Source: JACKAQ01 sp965227145
GTDB lineage: Bacteria > Calditrichota > Calditrichia > RBG-13-44-9 > J075
DNA: 64,000 bases
Assembly (NCBI GenBank): GCA_965227145.1
Contig: OZ245730.1
Span: forward strand, 1,984,001 to 2,048,000
Direction: 5' to 3'
Program-made: the position numbers and the translations under genes
In this document: positions 18,464-27,301 of the stretch, one piece after another
Layout of the letters: each line of letters starts with the position of its first letter
Position numbering within the stretch: the first letter of the stretch is position 1
Notes under the pieces: model-generated
Databases searched by the model: none
What the model saw: the letters and a program-made list of their open reading frames with translations, nothing else
What the model was told of the DNA's origin: nothing

Positions 18464-19849
18464 ATGCAAGCTGAACATTTTCAGGCAATTATCATCGGAT
18501 CGGGGCAGGGTGGGGGACCACTGGCAACGGATTTAGCGGAAGCCGGATGGAAAACCGCACTGATCGAAAAAGGGAATCCCGGCGGAACCTGCGTCAATCG
18601 CGGATGCACGCCCACCAAAACCGTTGCTGCCAGCGCCCGGATTGCCCATTTGGTCAGCCGTGCGGGCGATTTCGGTGTGCGAACCGGTCCGGTAGTGATC
18701 GACCTGCCTGCCATTCTCAACCGGAAAGATGACGTTGTCGAGCTGTTCCGGAAAAGCGTCAAAAAGTCATTTAAAGATGTGGAAAATCTGACCTTCATCA
18801 GCGGCGAAGCGCGGTTTACCGGCGAAAAAGAAATCGAAGTGCAACTTTCCCCGGAGGAAAAACGGCAGCTTCGCGCAGATACGATTGTGATCAATAGCGG
18901 ATCGCGCCCGGCGATTCCCGATATTCCCGGATTAGCGGATACGCCCTATCTGACCTCCCGCAGCATTCTGGATGTTGAGCACGTTCCGGCGGAATTGCTG
19001 ATCATCGGCGGCGGCTATGTCGGGGTGGAATTTGCCCAAATGTTCCGGCGATTCGGCAGTGAAGTTTACATTGCCCAACGCGGCGAACAATTGTTAACTC
19101 ACGAAGATGCAGACGTTGCGGAAAATATTCAACACATTCTCGAAGATGAAGGTATCAAGGTTTTTCTCGATGCCAAAGTGAGCAGGCTGAAAGAAATCGC
19201 GCTGTTGAACATCAACGCAAAAATCAAATATTCCGGCGGAAAAGAGAAATTGAAAGTGACCCACGTGCTGGTTGCCACCGGACGAACGCCCAATTGCGAA
19301 TCGCTGGATTTGTCAAAAAGTAACATCGACATCGATGAAAATGGTTTTATCGCAGTAGATGCCTCGCTAAAAACAAGCTGCGATGGCGTTTTTGCAATCG
19401 GCGATGTGAAAGGCGGTCCCGCATTTACGCACATTGCATATGATGATTATCGATTGTTGAGTGACCATTTGCTCAATGGAAAATCGATCGATTATCGCGA
19501 CCGGATGGTGCCGTACACCATATTTACCGATCCGCAGTTGGGGCGAATCGGTTTAACCGAAAAAGCAGCGATCGAACAGAATTTCGATGTTAAAATTGCC
19601 GAAATGCCGCTGTCGCACGCTGCCCGTGCCATCGAAACCGGTGAAACGCGCGGCAAAATGAAAGTGGTCATCGATGCGAAAACCGACCGGATTTTGGGTT
19701 GCGCAATTCTGGCGCCGGAAGGCGGCGAAGTGATGTCTGCCCTGCAAATGGCGATGATGGGCGAGTTGCCTTACACCGATATCCGCGATGGCGTTTTTGC
19801 ACACCCGACAATGACAGAATCACTCAACAATTTATTCGAAACGGTTTAA
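18464..19849 (+). CDS. FAD-dependent pyridine nucleotide-disulfide oxidoreductase (MerA/Lpd-like)
   Basis: Cytosolic flavoprotein of 461 residues. AAAGGAG precedes the ATG at 18464; an earlier in-frame GTG lacks a site. FAD-binding Rossmann motif GSGQGGGPLA at about 12-21, redox-active disulfide GGTCVNRGCTPTK with Cys43 and Cys48, NAD(P)H motif GGGYVGVEFAQ, second FAD motif AIGDVKGGPAFTHIA, and the C-terminal dimer domain with His and Glu in FAHPTMTESL. It lacks the C-terminal Cys pair and the N-terminal HMA domain of true mercuric reductase and has no lipoyl-complex partners nearby, so the common label mercuric reductase is unsafe. The DUF4396 membrane gene starts 26 bp downstream and is probably co-transcribed. 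Confidence 0.88.
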   Translation: MQAEHFQAIIIGSGQGGGPLATDLAEAGWKTALIEKGNPGGTCVNRGCTPTKTVAASARIAHLVSRAGDFGVRTGPVVIDLPAILNRKDDVVELFRKSVKKSFKDVENLTFISGEARFTGEKEIEVQLSPEEKRQLRADTIVINSGSRPAIPDIPGLADTPYLTSRSILDVEHVPAELLIIGGGYVGVEFAQMFRRFGSEVYIAQRGEQLLTHEDADVAENIQHILEDEGIKVFLDAKVSRLKEIALLNINAKIKYSGGKEKLKVTHVLVATGRTPNCESLDLSKSNIDIDENGFIAVDASLKTSCDGVFAIGDVKGGPAFTHIAYDDYRLLSDHLLNGKSIDYRDRMVPYTIFTDPQLGRIGLTEKAAIEQNFDVKIAEMPLSHAARAIETGETRGKMKVVIDAKTDRILGCAILAPEGGEVMSALQMAMMGELPYTDIRDGVFAHPTMTESLNNLFETV

Positions 19850-19875
19850 ATTCGAGTTTTAAACATATTGGGTAA

Positions 19876-20544
19876 ATGATGCGAACAATAATCATTGACA
19901 TTTTAACCAACAGCCATTTTTTGCAATTTTGGCTGGCGATGGTTGCGGCATCGCTGGTTACTTTTGTAATTGATGTAAAAACAAACAATTACCAATTGGG
20001 CGGTTTGATGAAATGGGTGTGGGGATTCACCATCCTCTATTCCGGCCTGTTGGGGTTGGGCGTTTATTTTTATTCCGGTCGCCGGCAAATTCGCCACGAT
20101 TCGCTGTGGCGAAAAGCGTTTCGTTCCGTTGCCCACTGCTATTCCGGCTGTGGCGCCGGCGAAATTTTGGGCATCATTATCGCCGCCGGCATTCTGTCGT
20201 TAAGCAACTGGTGGATTGCCGGGATTACATTTTCGCTGGCATATGTCGCCGGTTTTGGGCTGACCATCGGTCCGTTGATGCAGGATGGCGAGCCATTTCG
20301 ACAGGCTTTTATGGATGCCGTTTACAGCGAAACGGCCAGCATTTCCGCAATGGAGATCAGTGCGATCGGTATGGATTTATGGCTGGCACAAAACGCTACG
20401 ATGGATCAGCCGGTATTTTGGGCGTCACTGGTTTTTTCGCTAAGTATCGGTTTATTAGTGGCTTATCCCGTTAATGTTTTGTTGATCCATTTGGGTGTAA
20501 AAGAAGACATGCACAACCCAAAACACATGACCCACGCCAGCTAG
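19876..20544 (+). CDS. DUF4396-type membrane protein
   Basis: 222-residue integral membrane protein with about five to six hydrophobic helices (about 14-32, 45-68, 100-120, 122-140, 180-205). The conserved DUF4396-like element AHCYSGCGAGEI lies at about 86-97, with His and two Cys that could bind metal, and a second polar stretch SAMEISAIGMD lies in a later helix. Function unknown. It follows the flavoprotein gene by 26 bp and faces sodC across a terminator; the grouping suggests metal or oxidative stress, which is inference. The start is ATGATG at 19876; the ribosome site is weak. Confidence 0.7.
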   Translation: MMRTIIIDILTNSHFLQFWLAMVAASLVTFVIDVKTNNYQLGGLMKWVWGFTILYSGLLGLGVYFYSGRRQIRHDSLWRKAFRSVAHCYSGCGAGEILGIIIAAGILSLSNWWIAGITFSLAYVAGFGLTIGPLMQDGEPFRQAFMDAVYSETASISAMEISAIGMDLWLAQNATMDQPVFWASLVFSLSIGLLVAYPVNVLLIHLGVKEDMHNPKHMTHAS

Positions 20545-20550
20545 CCATAA

Positions 20551-20606
20551 AAAAAGGGATGTGGAAAATTTCCACATCCCTTCTCACTGATCAATCGGTC
20601 AGTGAG
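20551..20606. terminator. Tandem hairpins between DUF4396 gene and convergent sodC
   Basis: First hairpin GGGATGTGGA / TCCACATCCC (20556-20580) with loop AAATT; the A-run before it becomes a T-run when read on the minus strand, so it is a good terminator for sodC. A second hairpin CTCACTGA / TCAGTGAG (20583-20606) follows at once and could strengthen stopping in the plus direction, though it has no T-run. Confidence 0.75.
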
Positions 20607-20635
20607 CGTTGCTCTATCCGGAACAAGCTTTTGGG

Positions 20636-21211
20636 TTATTCCGAAGGTTTTACTTCCGGTTTGCTGATGCCGATGGTTCCGCAGGCGACCCGTGCACCGG
20701 CTGCACCGGTGGGTTGGGAAGTCAGGTCATCTTTATCGGCGTGAACAATTACGCCCCTGCCAATAATGGAATGCTCACCGTTTAACGCGATTCCTGAATC
20801 GATATACATTTTATTTGCAACGCCATTCTCATCGGCAGTAATGTTGCCCAAATCGCCAACGTGGCGGGTGTCGTCCGTCGGACCGGCGTGCTGCATGTTT
20901 TCGGGATTGTAGTGCCCGCCTGCAGAAGTTCCGTCATCTGCGCTGCAATCACCAAATTCGTGAATGTGAAATCCGTGATCTCCCGGTGTCAAACCGGACA
21001 CGCTCACCACAACCTGAACCGCATCACCGACTTTCGTGAAAACAACCTGTCCGGTAACGCCGCTATTATTTGACGGATGCAAAACCGCAACCGCTTCCAG
21101 AACATCCGCTTTTGCCTGCACTTCCGGAATATCGATCGTTTCCTGCTGCTGTTGGCAGGATAAAACTGCGCTGCCGAGCAAAGCGGTTATGGCTAAATGA
21201 ACTAATTTCAT
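20636..21211 (-). CDS. sodC: Cu/Zn superoxide dismutase, lipoprotein
   Basis: Envelope enzyme that dismutates superoxide, 191 residues. Signal peptide with lipobox VLSC and Cys19, so it is probably lipid-anchored. Copper and zinc ligands are visible: GFHIHEFGDC (two copper His), GGHYNPENMQH with the bridging and zinc His, RHVGDLGN (zinc His and Asp region), and VIVHADKDDL (copper His); the disulfide partner is Cys in RVACGTIGI. The ATG follows GAGGAGA. It is convergent with the flavoprotein/DUF4396 pair and separated from it by a strong hairpin. Confidence 0.95.
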   Translation of the reverse strand: MKLVHLAITALLGSAVLSCQQQQETIDIPEVQAKADVLEAVAVLHPSNNSGVTGQVVFTKVGDAVQVVVSVSGLTPGDHGFHIHEFGDCSADDGTSAGGHYNPENMQHAGPTDDTRHVGDLGNITADENGVANKMYIDSGIALNGEHSIIGRGVIVHADKDDLTSQPTGAAGARVACGTIGISKPEVKPSE

Positions 21212-21829
21212 CGTATCTCCTCGTTTAAAAATTGCGATTTATATTAATTGCATTATCAATTTCAGTACGTAAAGAATTGCAATGCGTATGCCAGAAAAAA
21301 TGAATTACAGCACCAAAATATAGGCTTCAAATGCAAATAATAAAAATGGCACCGAAAATTTGAACATACTAATTTTCTGCAACCTGTTGTTTTTTAACGA
21401 TCTGAACAAACCGTAGCCGGAAAAACCCGGTTTGCAGTAATGCCGGCGATGGGGAAGTGCAAGTTCAGTTTTATTTCCGGCAGCCGGAAATTACCGTAAT
21501 TCAGCATTTGGGTATCCGGCTAAACGCAATATCGCATTTATCATTTTGATAGAAACATCTCATTTTGATAAATAAAATCCCGGCAATTCCGGATAGTAGT
21601 GCGCCGTCATTGTTTTCAAAAATTCTTCAAAGCGCTTTCCGTTTTTCACAAAATCATCAAAACATTGTTGATAAGTTATTTAAAAACAATTACTAACCGA
21701 TTCGTATTTATCAAATCAACAATTGCTGAAAAGCGATGAATAAACCCTTTGCGGACAACCGTTGGCATTGTTTTTGGAGCTTTATTAGACAGATCAACAA
21801 AATTGAAGAACATCGAAAGGAGTCAATTT
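21212..21829. other. 618-bp intergenic region upstream of sodC and the SpoIIAA-like gene
   Basis: AT-rich, with no supported gene on either strand. It must hold the divergent promoters for sodC and for the SpoIIAA/BON/ferritin-like series. The 10-bp direct repeat CATTTTGATA occurs at 21542-21551 and 21561-21570 (19-bp period, about two helical turns) and could be an activator site; this is a guess. Confidence 0.5.
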
Positions 21830-22198
21830 ATGTATTACACGTTTTATCAGGAAACCAATAAAATCGAACTGGTGTTGAGCGATAAGCTTACAAAATCCGA
21901 ATTGCTGCAAATTACCCATCAACTGGAATCGCTGTCCACCATGTATAATGGCATAAATGTGCTGATCGACGCCGGAAATTTATCCGCGTACGACATCACC
22001 ACCGGAATGGATGAGTTGAATATGTTGCGGCACAACCTCAATCGCATCGAGCGAATTGCCATTGTTTCGGATGACAAATTTTATCAGTTTATCACAAAAA
22101 TTTTGGGCAAACTAACCGATACCGAAATCCGTTCTTTTCCGGTAAAAGAGGTGGAAAAAGGACGAAACTGGATTTTTCCGTCCAGATTGCCCGCATAA
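21830..22198 (+). CDS. SpoIIAA-like (STAS-fold) protein
   Basis: 122-residue cytosolic protein. AAAGGAG lies before the ATG at 21830; the frame is open further upstream but has no start with a site. Sequence pattern (beta strand, acidic helix, NVLIDAGNLSAYD, IAIVSDDKFYQF, EIRSFPVKEVEKGRNWI) matches the SpoIIAA-like STAS family, which in other bacteria carries stress or membrane-associated regulators of unknown partner. It heads a series with the BON-repeat gene (94 bp on) and a ferritin-like helical gene. Confidence 0.7.
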   Translation: MYYTFYQETNKIELVLSDKLTKSELLQITHQLESLSTMYNGINVLIDAGNLSAYDITTGMDELNMLRHNLNRIERIAIVSDDKFYQFITKILGKLTDTEIRSFPVKEVEKGRNWIFPSRLPA

Positions 22199-22292
22199 AT
22201 TCGAAATATTTTTGTCATTTGCAAGAGCCGTGAATGGCAAATTCAACCCTAAAAATATCACATCACCAATCAAAAACGAAAGGAGAATTTTG

Positions 22293-23534
22293 ATGCGAAA
22301 CATCAAATATTTGAGTCGCCCATATTTTTCGATCCGAAATATTATTACAGTATTTCTGCTGCTGTTGCTGATCGGTTTCCCGGGGATCACACAGGTACCC
22401 GTCGGCGATAGCCAGATTACCGAATCCATTAAAACAGCCATTTCGGATGATACAATGATCGATCCCGACGCGCTGACACTGTCAACGCTAAACGGGATTG
22501 TAACGATGGAAGGTTGGACAAACCACCTATTAGCGAAAGATCGCGCAGTAAAAATTGCCACATCCATAAAAGGTGTGCGCAGCGTTATCGACAGACTGAA
22601 TGTTCGTCCCGCGTTTGTTCGCGATGAGGTTATTCAGCAAAACGTGATTAACGCGCTGGCTTACGATCCGGCAACGGAATCGTTTGAAGTTGATGTAACA
22701 TCTGACAACTACACCGTCACGCTAAGCGGAACTGTGGATTCGTGGCAGGAAAAACAGCTTGCCGCGGAAGTTGCCAAAGGCATAGAAGGTGTGCAATCCA
22801 TTGAAAATAATATTGATGTCAAATTCAATGGCTATCGCAGCGACAGCGAAATAGAAGCGGAAATTCAGCGACGAATGCAATCCAGCATTTGGGTTGACGA
22901 AGAAGCAATCAGCGTAAAAGTGGCAGATAATGTCGTTACGATTTCCGGGTATGTCGGCGATCTGCCGGAAAAAAACCGGGCATACACGATGGCGTGGGTT
23001 CCCGGCGTTAAAAATGTTAACGATGAAGAATTGGTCGTCGCATCTGTTCTGGATAACGAAATGCAGAAAAAAAATCGCTTTATGACCGTTACGGATGAAC
23101 AGATAAAATCAACCATCGAAGATGCGCTGATGTATGATCCGCGAGTCGCATCGTACCAACCGAATATTGAAGTTGAAAACCAAGTTGTTACGCTGACCGG
23201 AACGGTAAAGGATTTTCTCGCCAAAAGAGCAGCAGGCGAAAACGCCAAAAATACTTACGGCGTGCAAACGGTGAACAACAATCTGTTGGTTGAACCTACC
23301 TTTTCACCGGCGGACGAAATAATCGAAGCGCATGTGGAAGAAGCATTGTTGTGGGATCCGGTTGTCGAGAGATACGAAATAAATGTTGATGTCGTGAATG
23401 GCGAAGTGCTGCTGAGTGGCACGGTAAATAACACCCTCGAAAAAAATCGTGCCGTTCGGGTTGCCGGCGGAATAACCGGCGTTGTGGACGTGAATAACGC
23501 CATCACCATTCAGTCGCCAACCGCTGTTTACTAA
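22293..23534 (+). CDS. Exported multi-BON-domain protein
   Basis: 413 residues; AAAGGAG precedes the ATG at 22293. A hydrophobic signal or anchor lies at about 18-34, followed by five tandem BON domains of roughly 70-75 residues at about 40-105, 110-180, 185-255, 270-335 and 345-413. Each has the D-x-x-I start, a V-T-L/I-x-G strand and a closing G-V-x-x-V-x-N element (examples YTVTLSGTVDSW, VVTISGYVGDL, GEVLLSGTVNN). BON proteins such as OsmY bind the inner face of outer membranes or other hydrophobic surfaces and are induced by osmotic stress. Here it follows a SpoIIAA-like gene and precedes a structured leader. Confidence 0.88.
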   Translation: MRNIKYLSRPYFSIRNIITVFLLLLLIGFPGITQVPVGDSQITESIKTAISDDTMIDPDALTLSTLNGIVTMEGWTNHLLAKDRAVKIATSIKGVRSVIDRLNVRPAFVRDEVIQQNVINALAYDPATESFEVDVTSDNYTVTLSGTVDSWQEKQLAAEVAKGIEGVQSIENNIDVKFNGYRSDSEIEAEIQRRMQSSIWVDEEAISVKVADNVVTISGYVGDLPEKNRAYTMAWVPGVKNVNDEELVVASVLDNEMQKKNRFMTVTDEQIKSTIEDALMYDPRVASYQPNIEVENQVVTLTGTVKDFLAKRAAGENAKNTYGVQTVNNNLLVEPTFSPADEIIEAHVEEALLWDPVVERYEINVDVVNGEVLLSGTVNNTLEKNRAVRVAGGITGVVDVNNAITIQSPTAVY

Positions 23535-23559
23535 AATAACACCACACACCCATAAAAAG

Positions 23560-23626
23560 AGGGACCAGCGGCATCTTGTCAAGCCTCTTCCGGGGGTTGG
23601 CGAGACCCGTATGGTCTCAATTTTTT
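23560..23626 (+). promoter_or_regulatory. Attenuator-like structured leader between BON gene and ferritin-like gene
   Basis: Two consecutive hairpins: CAAGCCTC / GGGGgTTG with loop TTCC (23580-23599), then GAGACC / GGTCTC with loop CGTAT (23602-23618) followed by AATTTTTT, which is a compact intrinsic terminator. An upstream GGGACCA at 23561-23567 can pair with TGGTCTC at 23612-23618 (one G-U), which would break the terminator. That alternative pairing is the arrangement expected of an attenuator. I cannot match it to a known riboswitch class; a plain terminator for the BON gene is the simpler option. Confidence 0.5.
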
Positions 23627-23650
23627 AATCATTTAAAACAGGAATTTTCA

Positions 23651-24106
23651 ATGAGTTACGAACAAGTGAAAGATGTGCTGCAGCAAGCCAAATTGTTTTA
23701 CAAAAAAACAGCCGATTTTTACGAACAATTGAGCCGCGAAAGTGAAAAAGAGCGTGTAAAAATGCTGTTGAATTATATGGCAAAACGTGAAAAATCGTTT
23801 GAGAAAATAGTGGATCGGTTTCATAACGAGAGCCAGGACAGGATTATCCAGCAATGGATGCAGTTTACACCACCGCGAACCGTTACCAAAACGCTGGATG
23901 ATTTGGAGAATAAACCGATCGAGTCTGTTGATGAATTAATGCATATGGCGACAACCATGGATAACGCGCTCATCGAATATTACCGCACGCTGGTCAATAT
24001 TTCCCGCAAACCGGATGTTCGCGATGCGTTTATTAACCTGATGGAAGCGACGCTCAAAAAAGATCGCGAAATGGTATTTAATATGCACATGCAGCAGGAA
24101 ATTTGA
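23651..24106 (+). CDS. Ferritin-like helical-bundle protein, uncharacterised
   Basis: 151-residue soluble protein. AGGAA lies 6 bases before the ATG at 23651; the frame extends upstream through the hairpin leader but that part is not protein-like. It is almost wholly helical: MSYEQVKDVLQQAKLFYKKT, then a Lys/Glu-rich second helix, a central Pro-Pro turn at about 76, and two further helices containing MATTMDNALIEYYRTL and MEATLKKDREMVFNMH. Glu and His positions suggest a ferritin/rubrerythrin-like four-helix bundle, but I cannot show a complete di-iron site. Found behind stress-type genes; role unknown. Confidence 0.6.
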   Translation: MSYEQVKDVLQQAKLFYKKTADFYEQLSRESEKERVKMLLNYMAKREKSFEKIVDRFHNESQDRIIQQWMQFTPPRTVTKTLDDLENKPIESVDELMHMATTMDNALIEYYRTLVNISRKPDVRDAFINLMEATLKKDREMVFNMHMQQEI

Positions 24107-24128
24107 TGTTCACGAATTGGCAAAAATT

Positions 24129-25007
24129 TTACAAATGAACAATAATTTCCCCGCGAAAAACGGGATAGCTTTCCTGCCAGAAATACCGGGAATAATATAA
24201 ACGGTAAATCAAAAACGATTCGCTCCGCAATTCCAGATAGGAATTAACCAGATGAATTCCCGGATAGTAGCTGAGATACAATCGTTTGTTTTTCCCGGGC
24301 AAAATGCTGGCTGAGTAAATGTGCCGGTTCGATCCGGTGGAAAAACTCAGCCCTAATGGTTTAGCAACCCAATATGTAAAACGGTGTATCTTGTAGTATT
24401 CTGTAATATATAGCGAATATTGCGTCTTGATTCGCGGAAGCGTAATATTCACGCCATCTGCAGAATAGCCTTTGTATAGCGTCATCGAAATCAGATTGCG
24501 GTATTGCTGACGAACAAAAACCCTGTCCAGATCCCAGCGAATAGAGCGAATTTTCCATTTCCGAAGTTGTCGGTTGGTTTCGCCGGAAAGCACATTTGCG
24601 GCACCGCCGGCAATTGCCATTTTCACAATCGTTGTTTGTTTTTCGATGGGCAGCTGTTGCCCGATTTCCACCAGATCTTCAACGGTTTCATAGCCGTTCA
24701 GCCCTGCCGGAGCAACGGTTTGGACCAATCGCCGCAAATCGCGCATCACCCAATATTCATCGCGAAAATAGGGATGAATACGCGGTCGACGGATGCCCGC
24801 CGCGTTGTTAATCTGCGTAAAATATGCTGAGGCAAGCGTATCCCGAACGGGTTCAACCGCCGGTTCAACCACCACTGCGGCTTCTGTTCTTCGCGTTGCG
24901 TCGATCGCCTCCAACAGCTCGTCCGGTGATTGCGCCATTGCACCCGACAGCCCGAGACCCAACAACAGCAACCAGATTCGGCGAAAAAATTTCCCATCGA
25001 GAAACAT
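24129..25007 (-). CDS. Exported protein of unknown function
   Basis: 292 residues from the ATG at 25007, which AGGG precedes by 6 bases; a TTG two codons earlier is too close to the site. Signal peptide 1-26 ends GAMAQS. The first half is mostly helical; the last ~110 residues alternate aromatic and polar residues (YSLYITEYYKIHRFTYW and later LYLSYYPGIHL) and end with a strand (GEIIVHL), a pattern that would suit outer-membrane beta strands. Not recognised as a known family. Convergent with the ferritin-like gene, only 22 bp apart. Confidence 0.65.
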   Translation of the reverse strand: MFLDGKFFRRIWLLLLGLGLSGAMAQSPDELLEAIDATRRTEAAVVVEPAVEPVRDTLASAYFTQINNAAGIRRPRIHPYFRDEYWVMRDLRRLVQTVAPAGLNGYETVEDLVEIGQQLPIEKQTTIVKMAIAGGAANVLSGETNRQLRKWKIRSIRWDLDRVFVRQQYRNLISMTLYKGYSADGVNITLPRIKTQYSLYITEYYKIHRFTYWVAKPLGLSFSTGSNRHIYSASILPGKNKRLYLSYYPGIHLVNSYLELRSESFLIYRLYYSRYFWQESYPVFRGEIIVHL

Positions 25008-25269
25008 ATTCAACCCTGTTTGATCCGTTGAATGCCATCCAAAAAATCATCAAGAAAACCAGTTGAGAATGAGAAATTGCGAATTCGAAAGTGCGGGAAT
25101 TTCTTCCGGAATATTCGGATGAGATTGAAAATTAGCATCGCGAATGGTGCTTTTCAAGTGCAAAATGTGCAGACGATTTTGCCATAAAATGGTGCAAATG
25201 TGAAGAAATACAACGCTTTTTGTCAATAAAAATCCGGTTCGCAGAAATCATAATTTTTCATATATTCAA

Positions 25270-27111
25270 ATGAACAAAAATTCGCAGGAATGTATGAAAC
25301 CAGCAGCTTTTTATTTTATTTTGAAAATGGTGATTACGGCTTTTTTGGCAATTTCAACGATTGCAGTCGCGGATGAAAGTGGGCGATTTCCCGGTTTTTC
25401 AACGCATCGGTATGGTGATGAACAGGTTGTCACATTCAATTATTTTCCAGATATACGGGTTCACATCAACATTGCAGCGGCAGCGGATTTCGATCCGCAA
25501 AAACCGTTTGGGCTGGCGTTATTTGCCCTGCCAAATGGCAATTCCATCGAGCAAACGATAGGAAAAATTGTGCAACCGGAAGACGACTGGCATTTTGGCA
25601 TTCAGCATATCGGCGCGCAAACCCGTTTTCTGCGGCAGCAAATTGATGATTATAATTTGGTTACGGTGTATCTGGAGGCAAACCAAAGAAGCTGGCCGAT
25701 GTGGAAAAGCCAACATTCCAATTATGCGGAAATCGTAAAATCGCTAGTTGAGCACCTCTCATCCTATTTCCGGGATTGCGATCCGTTTGTGATACTAACC
25801 GGACACAGCGGCGGCGGCAGGTTCATTTTTTCGGTTTTGGATGCATATCCCGAAATCCCGAATTTTGTCCGGCGAATTTGTTTTTTGGACAGCAATTACG
25901 GTTATGAGGATATTTACGGCGATCAAATAATCCGGTGGCTAAACGCATCGGATAAAAATTGCCTCAGCGTTTTGGCGTATAACGACAGTATTGCATTGTA
26001 TAACGGAAAACCGTTTGTTTCCGCAACCGGCGGAACCTGGTATCGCAGCAAAATGATGCAGCAATATTTGTCAAACACCTTCGAGTTCTCCACTACCGAA
26101 GATGACGATTTTATCCGCCACAAAGCGCTGGACGGGCGAATCCAAATTCTGTTGAAAAAAAATCCCGGGCGGGAAATTTTTCACACTGTGCAGGTGGAAA
26201 AAAACGGATTTATTCACACAATGTTGAGCGGAACCGCAACAGAAAACGCCGGATATGTTTATTATGGCGATCGCGTTTACGATGACTGGATTCAGCCGGA
26301 TGCGTTAGAATACCCAAATTTTCAGGTGCCGTTACGGTCACCGTCGGCTCCCGGCGGTTCGCAATTTATGGATTCGCTAAAGCAGATGTCGCGGGATGAA
26401 AAGCAAGCTGCCATTTTGAATGAGTTACGCAAAGGGAATTTGCCGTATTTTTTGCGCAAACTGAAAACGCTCGAATTGACAACCGCAGATGGCGATGGAA
26501 AGATGCATCGTGTGAAATACCGTGTGATGCCGGATTATCTGGCTGTCGGGTCGGACAGCGATTACTGCAGAATTCCGGTGACGCCGGCCGTTGCCCAACA
26601 AGTTGCAAATCAGTTTGGCGCAACTTTGCCAACTCGCAAGTTGGTGGATCATATTTACCGCGAAGCGGAAATAAAAATTGCGCCGGTAACTTACACGCCG
26701 GTTGAGCGCCAAAACGAAACGATTGAAAAATTTGTGCTGCACAATTCGGCAATTGAACAGCAGCGAGTTGAAGCCGGCGGAGTACCCGGACAATTGATCG
26801 CCGGACACAAAAAGGATGTCGTTTTGAGTAATAAAATTGTCGATCCTGCGCGACCCAATCACGTTGTGATTTACGGCTGGCACAAACTGGATGGCATACG
26901 AATTCAACCGCTGACCAATATTCACATCGATTGGTATGTGGATTACAGCCACGGTGCGCGATTAATAGATTCGGAAATTTTTATCGATGAAGAAAAAACG
27001 ACGGTTCAAGCTGTTTTGCGTGATCCGGTATTGTATAAATTGTTGAGCGACGAAGATGCTCCGATGCTGCAACCCAGCTATTTACCGGACGATGGGATAC
27101 TATCAAAATAG
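25270..27111 (+). CDS. Exported alpha/beta-hydrolase-like protein with unknown C-terminal domain
   Basis: 613 residues. The first ATG (25270) gives a slightly extended signal region; an ATG at 25294 (MKPAAFYF) is an alternative start. The signal peptide ends near STIAVADES. Residues about 60-350 look like an alpha/beta hydrolase, with the nucleophile elbow TGHSGGGRF at about 175, an acid candidate in FLDSNYG and a His candidate in GFIHTML. Residues about 380-600 form a separate domain ending in PNHVVIYGWHKLDGIRIQPL and VDYSHGARLID, which I have no family name for. The two-domain build suggests a secreted esterase or peptidase; no substrate can be named. A very strong terminator follows. Confidence 0.65.
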   Translation: MNKNSQECMKPAAFYFILKMVITAFLAISTIAVADESGRFPGFSTHRYGDEQVVTFNYFPDIRVHINIAAAADFDPQKPFGLALFALPNGNSIEQTIGKIVQPEDDWHFGIQHIGAQTRFLRQQIDDYNLVTVYLEANQRSWPMWKSQHSNYAEIVKSLVEHLSSYFRDCDPFVILTGHSGGGRFIFSVLDAYPEIPNFVRRICFLDSNYGYEDIYGDQIIRWLNASDKNCLSVLAYNDSIALYNGKPFVSATGGTWYRSKMMQQYLSNTFEFSTTEDDDFIRHKALDGRIQILLKKNPGREIFHTVQVEKNGFIHTMLSGTATENAGYVYYGDRVYDDWIQPDALEYPNFQVPLRSPSAPGGSQFMDSLKQMSRDEKQAAILNELRKGNLPYFLRKLKTLELTTADGDGKMHRVKYRVMPDYLAVGSDSDYCRIPVTPAVAQQVANQFGATLPTRKLVDHIYREAEIKIAPVTYTPVERQNETIEKFVLHNSAIEQQRVEAGGVPGQLIAGHKKDVVLSNKIVDPARPNHVVIYGWHKLDGIRIQPLTNIHIDWYVDYSHGARLIDSEIFIDEEKTTVQAVLRDPVLYKLLSDEDAPMLQPSYLPDDGILSK

Positions 27112-27120
27112 AGCATTTAT

Positions 27121-27164
27121 AAAAAAAGCGGCGCCGTATTTGATCAAATACGGCGCCGCTTTTT
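27121..27164. terminator. Very strong palindromic terminator
   Basis: Perfect inverted repeat: arms AAAAAGCGGCGCCGTATTTG and CAAATACGGCGCCGCTTTTT meeting at a central AT, over 40 bp with A-run and T-run ends. It lies 10 bp after the hydrolase gene and upstream of the minus-strand tRNA 3' end, so it can end both units. Confidence 0.92.
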
Positions 27165-27193
27165 AAATTCGTAAACTACTGTTTTTGCTTTAG

Positions 27194-27277
27194 TACCGAG
27201 GGGGGGACTCGAACCCCCACGGGATTGCTCCCACTAGACCCTGAACCTAGCGCGTCTGCCAATTCCGCCACCTCGGC
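27194..27277 (-). tRNA. tRNA-Leu (anticodon CAG)
   Basis: 84-nt class II tRNA on the minus strand. Acceptor GCCGAGG pairs with CCTCGGT (G-U at 1-72), discriminator A. D-arm GCGGAATTGGCAGACGC, anticodon stem CTAGG / TCTAG around loop TTCAGGG giving CAG (reads CUG), a long variable arm with GGGAGCAATCCC, and T-arm GTGGGGGTTCGAGTCCCCC. The CCA end is not encoded. A good promoter lies 25 bp upstream. Confidence 0.97.
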
Positions 27278-27301
27278 ATCTGGTAATCATCAAGCGGGGC
27301 A

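Noticed and set aside
18464..19849. Mercuric reductase (merA)
   Set aside because: The C-terminal Cys pair and HMA domain needed for mercury handling are absent and there is no mer operon nearby; a general flavoprotein disulfide reductase name is safer.
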